DNA of 41,624 bases from Lachnospiraceae bacterium (lineage in GTDB: Bacteria; Bacillota; Clostridia; Lachnospirales; Lachnospiraceae): contig JAKSPC010000018.1 of NCBI GenBank assembly GCA_024405155.1, positions 1-41,624 of the forward strand, given 5' to 3'. Below the pieces are notes generated by a model. The model was given only the letters and a program-made list of their open reading frames with translations, made no database searches and was not told the origin of the DNA. The position numbers were made by a program, and so were the translations under genes. Position 1 is the stretch's first letter. Each line of letters starts with the position of its first letter. Positions 7,635 through 15,907 of the stretch are shown here, in pieces.

Positions 7635-8927
7635 TTACCCGACGCTCAAAATGAATTTCTGTACGTCTCTTTCCGATTCCGCCACCCGGATCTCTCCGCC
7701 CAGGTCACGGATCTTTTCGTCAAAGTCCTCATATCCGCGAAGGATGTAGCTGATGCCGTCCACCGTGGAGATCCCTTCTGCCGAAAGCGCCGCGATCACC
7801 AGGGCCGCGCCGGCTCTTAAGTCCGGTGCCGTCACGTGGGCTCCGGTAAACTTAACGGGGCCTTCAATGACCGAAACGTTTCCTTCCACTTTGATCTCCG
7901 CGCCCATGAGCCTTAATTCGTCCACATATTTGAACCGGTTCTCGAAAATGCTCTCCGTGACCACGCTGGTGCCTTCCGCCAGACACAGCGCCGCCGAGAT
8001 CTGGGGCTGCATGTCCGTGGGGAAGCCCGGGTAGGGAAGCGTTTTCACATCCGTGGAGCGCTGTTTTTCCGCGCCGATCACACGGACGGCCTCGTCGTAG
8101 CTTATCACCGTGTTGCCCATTTCTCTCAGTTTTGCGGCAATGGATTCCAGATGGATGGGGATCACGCCTTCAATAGTGACGTCTCCCCTGGTGGCTGCTG
8201 CCATGCACATGAAAGTACCGGCCTCGATCTGATCGGGAATGATGGTATATTCCGAAGCGTGCAGCCTCTGCACGCCGCGGATACGGATGGTATCCGTACC
8301 GGCGCCCTTTACGTTGGCGCCCATGGAGTTAAGGAACGACGCCACATCAACGATGTGGGGCTCCTTGGCCACGTTTTCCAGAATGGTCATGCCCTCTGCA
8401 AGGCACGCCGCCATCATGACGTTGATGGTGGCACCTACGGAGACCACGTCAAAATAGATGTGGGCACCCTTCAGGCGTTCCGCCTTTGCGGTCACCGTGC
8501 CGTTCTCCACCACCACCTCCGCGCCCAGGGCCCGGAAGCCCTTGACGTGCTGGTCGATGGGGCGGGAACCGATGTTGCATCCGCCAGGGAGGGGCACGCT
8601 GGCATATCTGTATTTTCCCAGCATGGCGCCGATGAAATAGTAACCCGCGCGGATCTTCCGCAGTGTGTCGCTTCCGGGGCTGTAGGGGTCCACGTCCCGT
8701 CCGCAGATATCAAAAGAATGAACGTCCTTCCGGATCACCGAACCGCCCATGGCCCGGATGGCATCCAGCATCACGGCGGTGTCGTTGACACCGGGTACGT
8801 TTAAGATGCTGACTTCCTCATCCGTCATGACGGAAGCGGCAAGAATGCCCAGCGCCGCATTTTTTGCGCCGCTGATCGTTACTTTTCCCTGTAAGGGCGT
8901 TCCGCCTTTAATGACATATTGTTCCAT
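7635..8927 (-). CDS. murA: UDP-N-acetylglucosamine 1-carboxyvinyltransferase
   Basis: A 430-aa protein catalysing the first committed step of peptidoglycan synthesis, transfer of enolpyruvate from PEP to UDP-GlcNAc in the cytoplasm. The N-terminus has the family's SGAKNAAL (residues 19-26). The loop PLPGGCNIGSRPIDQH holds the PEP- and fosfomycin-reactive Cys117, so the natural fosfomycin target residue is intact. The RPGxxLx-type ending is present as DLRAGAALVIAAL. Length is normal. The SD GGAG precedes the ATG. It is the first gene of a three-gene operon ending at the terminator at 5909-5933. Confidence 0.97.
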   Translation of the reverse strand: MEQYVIKGGTPLQGKVTISGAKNAALGILAASVMTDEEVSILNVPGVNDTAVMLDAIRAMGGSVIRKDVHSFDICGRDVDPYSPGSDTLRKIRAGYYFIGAMLGKYRYASVPLPGGCNIGSRPIDQHVKGFRALGAEVVVENGTVTAKAERLKGAHIYFDVVSVGATINVMMAACLAEGMTILENVAKEPHIVDVASFLNSMGANVKGAGTDTIRIRGVQRLHASEYTIIPDQIEAGTFMCMAAATRGDVTIEGVIPIHLESIAAKLREMGNTVISYDEAVRVIGAEKQRSTDVKTLPYPGFPTDMQPQISAALCLAEGTSVVTESIFENRFKYVDELRLMGAEIKVEGNVSVIEGPVKFTGAHVTAPDLRAGAALVIAALSAEGISTVDGISYILRGYEDFDEKIRDLGGEIRVAESERDVQKFILSVG

Positions 8928-8938
8928 AAGATCTCCTG

Positions 8939-8953
8939 CTGCCTGTCAGGCAG
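8939..8953. repeat. Inverted repeat in the murA leader
   Basis: CTGCCTG-T-CAGGCAG, with 7-bp arms and a 1-nt centre, lies between the murA promoter and its SD. The 1-nt loop fits a dyad DNA site better than an RNA hairpin. Confidence 0.5.
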
Positions 8954-8954
8954 A

Positions 8955-8992
8955 TTCCGTGGGATTATACCACGGAACGGCCCGATTTGCAA
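8955..8992 (-). promoter_or_regulatory. murA promoter embedded in an 8-bp inverted repeat
   Basis: The minus strand has TTGCAA (8987-8992), a 17-nt spacer and TATAAT (8964-8969). The -10 is exactly bracketed by TTCCGTGG (8955-8962) and CCACGGAA (8970-8977). A repressor bound there would block the promoter, so this is a candidate operator. Confidence 0.6.
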
Positions 8993-11509
8993 TTATCGCC
9001 CCAGCGGGGTAAAGCAGAGGTACGCGTAGCCTCTGTCCCGGATCATGGCTTCCGCCTCTTCCCGGGTGATTGTCTCCGTCACGCTTTCCTCGAATTCCGT
9101 GGGGTAATAAAGCTTGACGTTCGTTTTATCATAACCGTAGATCAGATAATACTTTCCGGTATCGTTGGTCACCACCACGGGACAGCCCTTGTACACGAAC
9201 CCAAGCACACGGTCAAGGCTCAGCCCGTCGGCATCCAGAAGTACGTATCCGTCTTCGGTGACCGTGTTTTTCGTAAATTCCTCCAGACCGTTCAAAAGCG
9301 GCTGTGCCGCCACGAAGGGCTCGGAGACCGTGCGGTAGGATCCCTTGTTGGTCCTTGTAAGGATCACGGCGCCGTTTTTGTCCGTGGTCCATCCCATGGT
9401 GTCATAAAAGGCGTCGACGGCCTCCCGGAAGGATTCCGTCCTGCCGGTGAGCTTTCCTCTGGAATAGGTATAGAACACCACGTTTTCATTTCTGTCGGAG
9501 GACCTGAATTCCACTACTCCCGCGTTCTCGGAGGAAATGCTTTCCGGCGCCTTTACGGTAAGTTTTTTGGTGTTTTTGATCTCCTTCGTCACGGAAAGAT
9601 AAAACACCTTCTGCTTGGTGCCGGAAGTGGTCACGCCGGCAAGCGCCGCCCGGGAATAGGGATCCTGTTCCTGCCTCACGATGGCATCCGTCCCGGTACT
9701 TCTGTATCCGGTAATGCCGGACCGGGAATACAGCTCCACCAGAATGCGCTCATCGGTGATGGTCACACCGCCGATCCACTTTCCGGACTTCACGTAGTCC
9801 ATGGCAGTGCTGCCGTCCGCATTCAGGATCTCTATCTTGTACATGGGATGCCCCTTGACTCTCTGCCCGGAGACCCATTTGTCGGAAGGGTGCGCGTAAC
9901 CGATGATCAGGTCATTGTCGATATATCCGATGGGGATCAGGTAGTCCATGCCGTTTCCTTCCACGGTCCCGGTGGTGCCTTCCTCCACATTCATCACTTT
10001 CAAGGAGGTGGAACCGTAACGGCCTTCCTCCGCCCAGGCAGCCCTGGTCCCCGCCGGATTGGACACGAATGCGCCGATCTCCAGTCCGGAGGCAATGGAC
10101 ATGGTCTCCAGAGAGCTCAGATCCACGCCGGTAATGGCGTTATTCTGCTTAAAGAAATACATGCGGTTGCCCGTCGATGAAAGCTCCGAAAGTTCCAGCC
10201 CGATCTTTTCGAAAGAATTGGCGATGGGGGCGAAAAAGATCTCGGAAAGCACATCCGTATCCGCCGAATACCGGTAATAGGCAATACCGCTCATTCCCTC
10301 GTGCTGCCCCCGGTTCATGTAGCCGTACACCACGAAATCCACGGTGCCCGTATCGGACACGGAAAGCGTCTTCATGTCATGCTGCCGGTAGTCCGCGCGG
10401 ACGCCGTCGTCACTTTTGCTCCGGAAAGAGAACACGTCCACGGCCCTCTGGCCTTCCTGATCGTACATCCACAGCTCTTTGTCCGTCTTGAACACGATGT
10501 AGCGCCCGTTTTCGCTTTCTTTTGTCTCCAGGGCATCCTTTTCCGAAATGCCCAGCATGATCTTCTTCCCGCTGAAACGGTGCTTGGAGCCGTCAAAGAT
10601 CTCCCGCACGTTCCGGTAATAATCCATCATGTAGATCCGGTCGCCGCCGTCCCGGAGAGAATATTCCTCCGTTACCCGGAAATTCTCCTCCCCGATCTCG
10701 TCGCTGATCTTCGCCCGGTAGTCCACTTCCACCGCCGCCATGACGCCCTCGCACTGCAGAAGCCTCAGCTCCGGCTTTCCCGCCATCTGCATGCCGGTAT
10801 CGGCCCAGGTCACCTGGCTGAAGGCGGAACCGATGGTCACGGTGCCCATGTCCTCGTTATCGGCCCGGGGATCCGTTTCCATATAGCGGGCCAGTTCCCC
10901 GGAAGCCTCGCTGTCAAAGGTCTTTTTCGCGAAATCCTCCGCCAGCCGCACCATTTCCAGATACCTGGTCTTGTCCGTCCACAGGATCTTCGTGTAGTAA
11001 TTTGCCTCTTTTTCACCGATGGACAGCTGAATGGTCAGAAGGTACATGTTGTCCTTTTCGATCAGGTTCTGGATGGGAAGCGTGGCGTACACGCTGCCGC
11101 CTTCCTCCGTAAGCTCCGTCACTTCGGTCTTTTCGATGAAGTGGTCCATGGAAAGGTTGCGGATCTCATAGCTTAAGCCCGAGATCACCGCACCGTATTT
11201 CTCGATGCGGATGGCAAGCTTCCGGGAATCCTCCAGGATAGTCACTGTGTCCGCGCAGCTGTTTCCCATGTCCTGGAAATGGCCCCGCATGGGGTTTATC
11301 TCCATGTCGCCGCACAGGGCGTAGATCACGGGAAGCGTGGGCTCCTCCATGGCAGAATAGACCGCGTTCTCTCTTTCCGTGGTGATGAAGGAATTGGCGA
11401 AATAGAAACCCAGGGCAGCAAGAAAACTAACGGCAAGGACAATAATTAATATCGCCTTCCCGCTGATCGTTCTTCTTTTTCTGCTTTCTCCCGCTCTGCG
11501 GTAATCCAT
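8993..11509 (-). CDS. Large membrane-anchored extracytoplasmic protein, unknown function
   Basis: An 838-aa protein. A basic N-terminus (residues 1-17) and one membrane segment (about 18-40) precede a roughly 800-residue exported part. The latter half is rich in short beta-strand patterns (e.g. ENGRYIVFKTDKELWMYDQE, DNDLIIGYAHPSD), which suggests a beta-propeller. I do not recognise a named family; similar long proteins downstream of parB/DUF4446 occur in Lachnospiraceae. It starts 1 nt after the DUF4446 stop, so it is the last gene of the parAB operon. The C-terminus is compact (REEAEAMIRDRGYAYL). Function is not assignable; a surface or septal role linked to segregation genes would be guesswork. 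Confidence 0.7.
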   Translation of the reverse strand: MDYRRAGESRKRRTISGKAILIIVLAVSFLAALGFYFANSFITTERENAVYSAMEEPTLPVIYALCGDMEINPMRGHFQDMGNSCADTVTILEDSRKLAIRIEKYGAVISGLSYEIRNLSMDHFIEKTEVTELTEEGGSVYATLPIQNLIEKDNMYLLTIQLSIGEKEANYYTKILWTDKTRYLEMVRLAEDFAKKTFDSEASGELARYMETDPRADNEDMGTVTIGSAFSQVTWADTGMQMAGKPELRLLQCEGVMAAVEVDYRAKISDEIGEENFRVTEEYSLRDGGDRIYMMDYYRNVREIFDGSKHRFSGKKIMLGISEKDALETKESENGRYIVFKTDKELWMYDQEGQRAVDVFSFRSKSDDGVRADYRQHDMKTLSVSDTGTVDFVVYGYMNRGQHEGMSGIAYYRYSADTDVLSEIFFAPIANSFEKIGLELSELSSTGNRMYFFKQNNAITGVDLSSLETMSIASGLEIGAFVSNPAGTRAAWAEEGRYGSTSLKVMNVEEGTTGTVEGNGMDYLIPIGYIDNDLIIGYAHPSDKWVSGQRVKGHPMYKIEILNADGSTAMDYVKSGKWIGGVTITDERILVELYSRSGITGYRSTGTDAIVRQEQDPYSRAALAGVTTSGTKQKVFYLSVTKEIKNTKKLTVKAPESISSENAGVVEFRSSDRNENVVFYTYSRGKLTGRTESFREAVDAFYDTMGWTTDKNGAVILTRTNKGSYRTVSEPFVAAQPLLNGLEEFTKNTVTEDGYVLLDADGLSLDRVLGFVYKGCPVVVTNDTGKYYLIYGYDKTNVKLYYPTEFEESVTETITREEAEAMIRDRGYAYLCFTPLGR

Positions 11510-11510
11510 C

Positions 11511-12002
11511 TCAGTCCTTTATATATCCAAGGGCCCGTTCCAGAGCTTCTTTTTCTTCCTTGCCCAGAGGCGTTTCCGTAGTGCCTTCCGTCACTTCCTT
11601 CACGTACATGAAGCAGCCCTCCCGGGCATGCATGCAGTTGAAGACGAAGCCGGTGTTCTTTTCGTCCAGAAGAGCAAGGGCAAAGGACATCCGTCCGCCC
11701 ATGCCGTCAAAGGCATCGTAATGCACCATGCCGCTTTTCTGAAAGCAGGAACGAAGGGCCCTTGCCATGGCATTGGCATTTCCCTTGTTCACCCGGTCCT
11801 CTTCCTGAAGGTCCATGATGGCATCTTTTTCGCTTAAAATAAGCTCTTCCAAACTCCCGGCGTCACGGCCGCGCATGAAATAATCGTACTCCCGGTAAAG
11901 CTTCCGGTAATTGATCATCGCAAAAACGGCCAGCACCAGCGCCACGGTACTGAACACTGCGCACAAAAGAAGCAGTATCGTCTGTGTGGTAAATCCTGCC
12001 AA
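11511..12002 (-). CDS. DUF4446 family membrane protein
   Basis: A 163-aa protein with one N-terminal membrane segment (residues 7-30), a coiled-coil-like middle, and the DUF4446 core: a strand reading VHYDAFDGMGGRMSFALALL, then HAREGCFMYVKEV, and a C-terminal LGKEEKEALERAL. DUF4446 proteins are habitually encoded next to parB in Firmicutes, as here (14 nt downstream of parB). The protein is probably bound to the membrane facing the cytoplasm. Its role is unknown; linkage to chromosome segregation is inferred only from gene order. Confidence 0.85.
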   Translation of the reverse strand: MAGFTTQTILLLLCAVFSTVALVLAVFAMINYRKLYREYDYFMRGRDAGSLEELILSEKDAIMDLQEEDRVNKGNANAMARALRSCFQKSGMVHYDAFDGMGGRMSFALALLDEKNTGFVFNCMHAREGCFMYVKEVTEGTTETPLGKEEKEALERALGYIKD

Positions 12003-12016
12003 GGTATTTTTCTCCT

Positions 12017-12856
12017 TTATTTCAGTCTTTCGATCAGATCGTTGAGTCCGTCTGCGGAATAGTATTCAATTTCGATCTTTCCTCTGCCGCCTTTTCCCGG
12101 AACGATGGATACCTTCGTGCCCAGGCTTTCGGAGAGGGTCTTCGCCGCGTCGGCGGCGTAGATGTCCGTCTTCTTTTTCTTTGCGGGTGCCGCTTTCTTT
12201 TCCGGTGCCTTCGACAGCTTTTCCGCTTCTCTGACACTTAAGCCTTCCTTTACGATCCGCTCCGCCAGTTTCTTTCTGGATGCCTTGTCGGCCACGGAAA
12301 GAAGCGCTCTGGCGTGCCCTGCGGTAAGTGTTCCTTCCGCCATCAGCGAAAGAAGATCTTTTTCCAGCTTTAAAAGACGCAGGCTGTTGGTCACGTAGGA
12401 TCTGCTCTTGGAGACCTTTTCCGCCACGTCTTCCTGCTTAAGGCCGAACTCGCGGATGAGGGAATCGTAGGCCATGGCTTCTTCCACGGGATTTAAGTCC
12501 TCTCTCTGCAGGTTCTCAATGAGCGCCACCTCGGCGGCCTCACTGTCGTTTAAATCCTTTATCACCACGGGAACTTCCTTGAGGCCCGCCAGTTTTGCCG
12601 CGCGCCATCTGCGCTCTCCCGCGATCAGCTTGTAGGTCCTGCCGCTCTTTGCCACCAGAAGGGGCTGAAGAACGCCGAATTTTTTGATGGAATCCGCCAG
12701 TTCTTTCAGAGCTTCCTCCTCAAACGCTTTTCTGGGCTGTTTGCTGTTTGGCTCGATGAGAGAGATGCGCAGGGTGGACGTTTCCCGCGAAACGTCGTCC
12801 AGTTTATTTGCGGAAACGATGGCTCCCATTCCTTTTCCCAGTGCCGGTTTTGCCAT
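12017..12856 (-). CDS. parB: Chromosome-partitioning protein ParB (Spo0J)
   Basis: A 279-aa CTP-dependent DNA clamp that loads at parS and organises the origin region together with ParA and SMC. The N-terminal GKGMGAI leader is followed by the ParB domain with the CTP-binding GERRWRAAK motif, then a helix-turn-helix region (EDVAEKVSKSRSYVTNSLRL) that reads parS. A Lys-rich linker precedes the C-terminal dimerisation domain. It lies 14 nt after parA. Its own codons for DVSRETS create a parS-like sequence (12779-12794). Length is normal. Confidence 0.97.
   Translation of the reverse strand: MAKPALGKGMGAIVSANKLDDVSRETSTLRISLIEPNSKQPRKAFEEEALKELADSIKKFGVLQPLLVAKSGRTYKLIAGERRWRAAKLAGLKEVPVVIKDLNDSEAAEVALIENLQREDLNPVEEAMAYDSLIREFGLKQEDVAEKVSKSRSYVTNSLRLLKLEKDLLSLMAEGTLTAGHARALLSVADKASRKKLAERIVKEGLSVREAEKLSKAPEKKAAPAKKKKTDIYAADAAKTLSESLGTKVSIVPGKGGRGKIEIEYYSADGLNDLIERLK
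12779..12794. promoter_or_regulatory. parS-like site within parB
   Basis: CGTTTCCCGCGAAACG keeps both GTTTC/GAAAC arms of the consensus TGTTTCACGTGAAACA but differs at the outer bases and in the centre. In the parB frame it encodes DVSRETS; the two perfect sites in mnmE encode NVSRETS and NVSRETL. It may be a weak or diverged ParB site. Confidence 0.5.
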
Positions 12857-12870
12857 ATGTTCAGTCCTCC

Positions 12871-13626
12871 TTACTTTTCGAGAAGCTCCGCTGCCAGCAT
12901 GCGATAGCTGTCCGCGCCCCTGGATGAGGGGTCGTATACGATAATGGGCTGCCCGAAAGAGGGCGCCTCTGCCAGTTTTACGTTTCTGGGGATCACCACG
13001 TCAAAGAAGGGCAGGTCGATGGCTTCCTTTACCGATTCGATGACCTGCTGTCCCAGATTGGTGCGCTGGTCGAACATGGTGAACAGGATGCCCTCCACCA
13101 TAAGACCGGGATTCAGCGCCTTCCGCACCAGACCGATGGTGTTTAGCATCTGCCCCAGACCTTCCATGGCGTAGTATTCGCACTGCATGGGGATCAGCAC
13201 GGAATCCGCGGCCGTCAGGGCGTTCACGGTAAGGACCCCCAGGGACGGCGGACAGTCAATGATCACGTAATCATACCGATCCGCCACAGGCCCGATGGCA
13301 TCCGCCAGACGGGTATCTTTATCTTCCAGATCCTGGAATTCCGCAACGGCGCCGGACAGATCGATGTTTGCCGGCATGACGTCCAGATTATCGTAGGCAT
13401 TTGCGATGCATTCCTCTGCACTTTTTGCTGCACAAAGAAGATCATAGACCGTTCCTGCCGGCCGGTCCTCCGGGTTCAGGAGTCCGCTGGAGGAATTCCC
13501 CTGCGGATCCATGTCCAGAAGCAGCACTTTCTGCCCCGCTTCCGCCAGGCATGCCGCCAGATTCACCGCCGTAGTGGTCTTTCCCACGCCGCCTTTCTGA
13601 TTTGCTATTGCAATAATCTTACCCAT
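12871..13626 (-). CDS. parA: Chromosome-partitioning ATPase ParA (Soj)
   Basis: A 251-aa cytoplasmic ATPase of the MinD/ParA family, which forms ATP-dependent DNA-bound dimers stimulated by ParB. The deviant Walker A KGGVGKTTT (residues 11-19), including the signature Lys, is followed by DMDPQGN (Walker A') and VIIDCPPSLG (Walker B). Length is normal for a chromosomal Soj. It heads the operon parA-parB-DUF4446-838-aa protein, with its own promoter. The SD is GGAGC. Confidence 0.97.
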   Translation of the reverse strand: MGKIIAIANQKGGVGKTTTAVNLAACLAEAGQKVLLLDMDPQGNSSSGLLNPEDRPAGTVYDLLCAAKSAEECIANAYDNLDVMPANIDLSGAVAEFQDLEDKDTRLADAIGPVADRYDYVIIDCPPSLGVLTVNALTAADSVLIPMQCEYYAMEGLGQMLNTIGLVRKALNPGLMVEGILFTMFDQRTNLGQQVIESVKEAIDLPFFDVVIPRNVKLAEAPSFGQPIIVYDPSSRGADSYRMLAAELLEK

Positions 13627-13641
13627 AGTAAGCTCCTGTAT

Positions 13642-13660
13642 CGATAATATCCGATAATAT
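13642..13660. repeat. Tandem repeat CGATAATAT x2 in the parA leader
   Basis: Two copies of CGATAATAT (13642-13650 and 13652-13660) are spaced by exactly 10 bp, about one helical turn, between the parA -10 and the SD. This is a candidate autoregulatory site. Confidence 0.4.
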
Positions 13661-13666
13661 CATATC

Positions 13667-13695
13667 ATTATACCGTTTTGGCGGTGCGGCGTCAA
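13667..13695 (-). promoter_or_regulatory. Promoter of the parA operon
   Basis: The minus strand has TTGACG (13690-13695), a 17-nt spacer and TATAAT (13667-13672), about 40 nt before the parA ATG. Confidence 0.75.
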
Positions 13696-13719
13696 ATGAA
13701 GATAATGAAAAGACTGCGC

Positions 13720-13751
13720 AAAAAATCCGGGCGGTACCAGACCACCCGGAT
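13720..13751 (-). terminator. Intrinsic terminator of the secreted beta-helix protein gene
   Basis: On the minus strand ATCCGGGTGGT pairs with ACCGCCCGGAT across a 5-nt loop and runs into TTTTTTG. Confidence 0.85.
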
Positions 13752-13788
13752 CTTTATTATTTATTATTCTTTTGCTGCAGCAGCGTCA

Positions 13789-15666
13789 TTATCTGCCGGT
13801 CCATGCGCCGGAGGCGTCGATCTCCCAGCCGTCCGGAGTCTTGCCGGGGCCAAGGAGACATGCACCCAGGGTGCCGTCCTTTGTGGGATTCAGGTAATAC
13901 CACTTGCCGTTAATGAACTGCCAGCCGGTAAGCATGTGGCCATACTGATCGAAGTAGAACCAGTCTGCCTGATTCTGTCCCTCATGTGCATAGGGATTTG
14001 CGATGTATCCCCAGGCATTGCGGAACGTCTCCGTGGAGGTGTAGCTCCAGATACCGTTGGCATCCTGCTTCCACCTGCCGTTCTTTACGGGGTTGGTCCA
14101 GTTGCCGGTGAACAGCGGCTCTCTGGTGTCATCCGATGACGGTGTGGGATCGGGCTTGGGTCCGGGCTTCTTCGTCCACTTCGCAAAGATTTTGATGTCG
14201 CTGGTAACGGGCTCGTTGAATTTATAAGGGTTGGTGCATCCTTCATCCGCATACCAGCCTGCGAATTCGTAACCGTCCTTTGCAGGGTCTTTCTGAGGTC
14301 TGGCAGCTTTTCCGTTCTCTATTACCTGCTGTTTCTCGGGAACCGGGGTTCCGCCATTGGTCTCAAATGTAACGGTATGTCCCGCATTCGCCTTTACCGT
14401 AACAAACACATTATCTTCCAGTTCCGTGTCTTCTATGAAAGCCTTGTAGTTGAAACTTCCCGCTGTTACGGCATTTACGGTAATTGCGGCAGTGCCATCC
14501 TCTTTTACAGATACTTTCATTGTCCCGGTGCCGTCCGTTACGACGATCTTTGTTCCTGCGTCTACAAAATTCGTTTTGAACGTCAGCTTGATCTGCTCAC
14601 CGATATTGTAAATTGACTTGTCCGAATCGATGGTAAGTTTCGGATACTGCAGTTCAAGATAACCGCCGTCTTCACTGTTATAGGCGACTTTATGCGCCTT
14701 ATTATCAGGTACAAAGTATTTTTCATCACCGGAGGAAGCGTTTTCCGTAAATTGTACTTTCTGTCCTTCATCCAGTCTGGACGTAATTCCGACCGACATA
14801 GTTTCCGTCGGCTTCGGCGCGCCATTTTCACCGTTTCCGATCTTAAGCTTATTCATCAGCCTTACATTACTCGTAATCTTTTCACCGTCTTTTATCCGTA
14901 CATTGTTGCCTACAGAAGCATCGCCGCCCACAAACAATCTGCCGTTTCCTGCGAAATGTATGCCTGCGCCGCTGTCTTTGTCGGTGGTATAGCTTTCGTT
15001 CCCGGATATCATGCCGCCTTTCAAAACAACTTTCGATTCAGTGCCGTTCACAACATATACGCCGCCGCCGTAAATCTTTGTCTTATTTCCGAAGATTGAC
15101 CCGCCTTCCATAGTAAACACTGCATCGGGGCCGACATAAATACCGCCGCCGCCGCCGATACTGTTCCCGCCGGTCACCATTCCGCCATCTCTGCTGTCTC
15201 TCAGCGTAAGGGATGCACCATAGTTCAGGGTGATGACATTCCCGTCTGCCTGTGCCTCTTTTTCTGCAAGGCCCCGGTTAAGCTTGTAGCCGTTCAGATC
15301 AAGAACGATGATCCTGCCCGCGTCGATAGCCAGGAAAGATGTCATGTCATTGATGTCATCTTCCAGTACGATCGTGGTCTCCACCCCCTCGACCGCTTTT
15401 CCTGCTGCGTCTTTAAGTTCCTGGTACTTTTTTACCGTTACCGGATCAGCACCCAGCAGCTCAGCATCCGCAGCCGGCTCTGCAGCCTCTGCTTCCTCGC
15501 CGGTCGCAGCGGGAATTGCTTCTGCTTCTGCCGCTTCCGCAGCCACGGCTTCCATTATTTCTCCGCCCAGCACTTCTGCCGGCGCTTCATCGGCAAAAGC
15601 TGTGAACGGGATGGATGCGATGACAAGTATGGCTGTCATCAGCATCGCCATCATGCGTTTCTTCAT
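13789..15666 (-). CDS. Secreted surface protein: beta-helix, InlB repeat, cell-wall-binding repeats
   Basis: A 625-aa exported protein. A signal peptide (residues 1-23, ending AFADE) precedes an Ala/Glu/Pro-rich linker (about 25-65). A right-handed beta-helix-like region follows (about 75-230: VLDLNGYKL, GGGIYVGPDA, KGGMISGN rungs). Then come an Ig-like stretch and an InlB B-repeat (VTFETNGGTPVPEKQ through GWYADEGC to FAKW). The C-terminus has choline-binding-type repeats (DWFYFDQYGHMLTGWQFING, then KWYYLNP) for cell-wall attachment. The start at 15666 is chosen for its SD GGAGGTG. Such architectures mediate adhesion or binding to glycans or proteins. It lies in an accessory insert between parA and mnmE and has its own regulated promoter and terminator. 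Confidence 0.85.
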   Translation of the reverse strand: MKKRMMAMLMTAILVIASIPFTAFADEAPAEVLGGEIMEAVAAEAAEAEAIPAATGEEAEAAEPAADAELLGADPVTVKKYQELKDAAGKAVEGVETTIVLEDDINDMTSFLAIDAGRIIVLDLNGYKLNRGLAEKEAQADGNVITLNYGASLTLRDSRDGGMVTGGNSIGGGGGIYVGPDAVFTMEGGSIFGNKTKIYGGGVYVVNGTESKVVLKGGMISGNESYTTDKDSGAGIHFAGNGRLFVGGDASVGNNVRIKDGEKITSNVRLMNKLKIGNGENGAPKPTETMSVGITSRLDEGQKVQFTENASSGDEKYFVPDNKAHKVAYNSEDGGYLELQYPKLTIDSDKSIYNIGEQIKLTFKTNFVDAGTKIVVTDGTGTMKVSVKEDGTAAITVNAVTAGSFNYKAFIEDTELEDNVFVTVKANAGHTVTFETNGGTPVPEKQQVIENGKAARPQKDPAKDGYEFAGWYADEGCTNPYKFNEPVTSDIKIFAKWTKKPGPKPDPTPSSDDTREPLFTGNWTNPVKNGRWKQDANGIWSYTSTETFRNAWGYIANPYAHEGQNQADWFYFDQYGHMLTGWQFINGKWYYLNPTKDGTLGACLLGPGKTPDGWEIDASGAWTGR

Positions 15667-15748
15667 AAAACACCTCCGGGTAAATAAAAATGTAATGTGT
15701 TTCCTTCTTCGCAATATGCCTGAGCACATCCGCTGAAAATTCATGATA

Positions 15749-15777
15749 ATTATACAGCAAGTACGGCGGACAGTGTA
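15749..15777 (-). promoter_or_regulatory. Promoter of the secreted beta-helix protein gene
   Basis: The minus strand has TATAAT (15749-15754) with a poor -35 TACACT (15772-15777) at 17-nt spacing. A weak -35 below three direct repeats suggests an activator-dependent promoter. Confidence 0.5.
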
Positions 15778-15816
15778 TGAAAAAACAGTAAAAGAGCAGA
15801 AACAAACCTTTGAAAA

Positions 15817-15854
15817 GTTGTAAAAGAATTTTGAAGTTGTAAAAGGTTGTAAAA
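15817..15854 (-). repeat. Three direct repeats TTTTACAAC upstream of the promoter
   Basis: Plus-strand GTTGTAAAA occurs at 15817-15825, 15836-15844 and 15846-15854. Spacings are 19 and 10 bp, about two and one helical turns, so all sites face one side of the DNA. They lie upstream of the -35 and resemble response-regulator binding arrays. Confidence 0.6.
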
Positions 15855-15907
15855 CGGTAATTTTCCCCAAAATTCTAATTCGTCTGGATTTTTTATTTTT
15901 TTACCTT

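Noticed and set aside
8987-10180. 397-codon plus-strand frame, with similar ones at 5501-6553, 6648-7820 and 10301-11176
   Set aside because: All are antisense to well-supported genes, lack SDs and encode no known motif.
15667-15870. N-terminal extension of the beta-helix protein by 68 codons
   Set aside because: It covers the promoter and repeats; the ATG at 15666 has SD GGAGGTG followed by a signal peptide.
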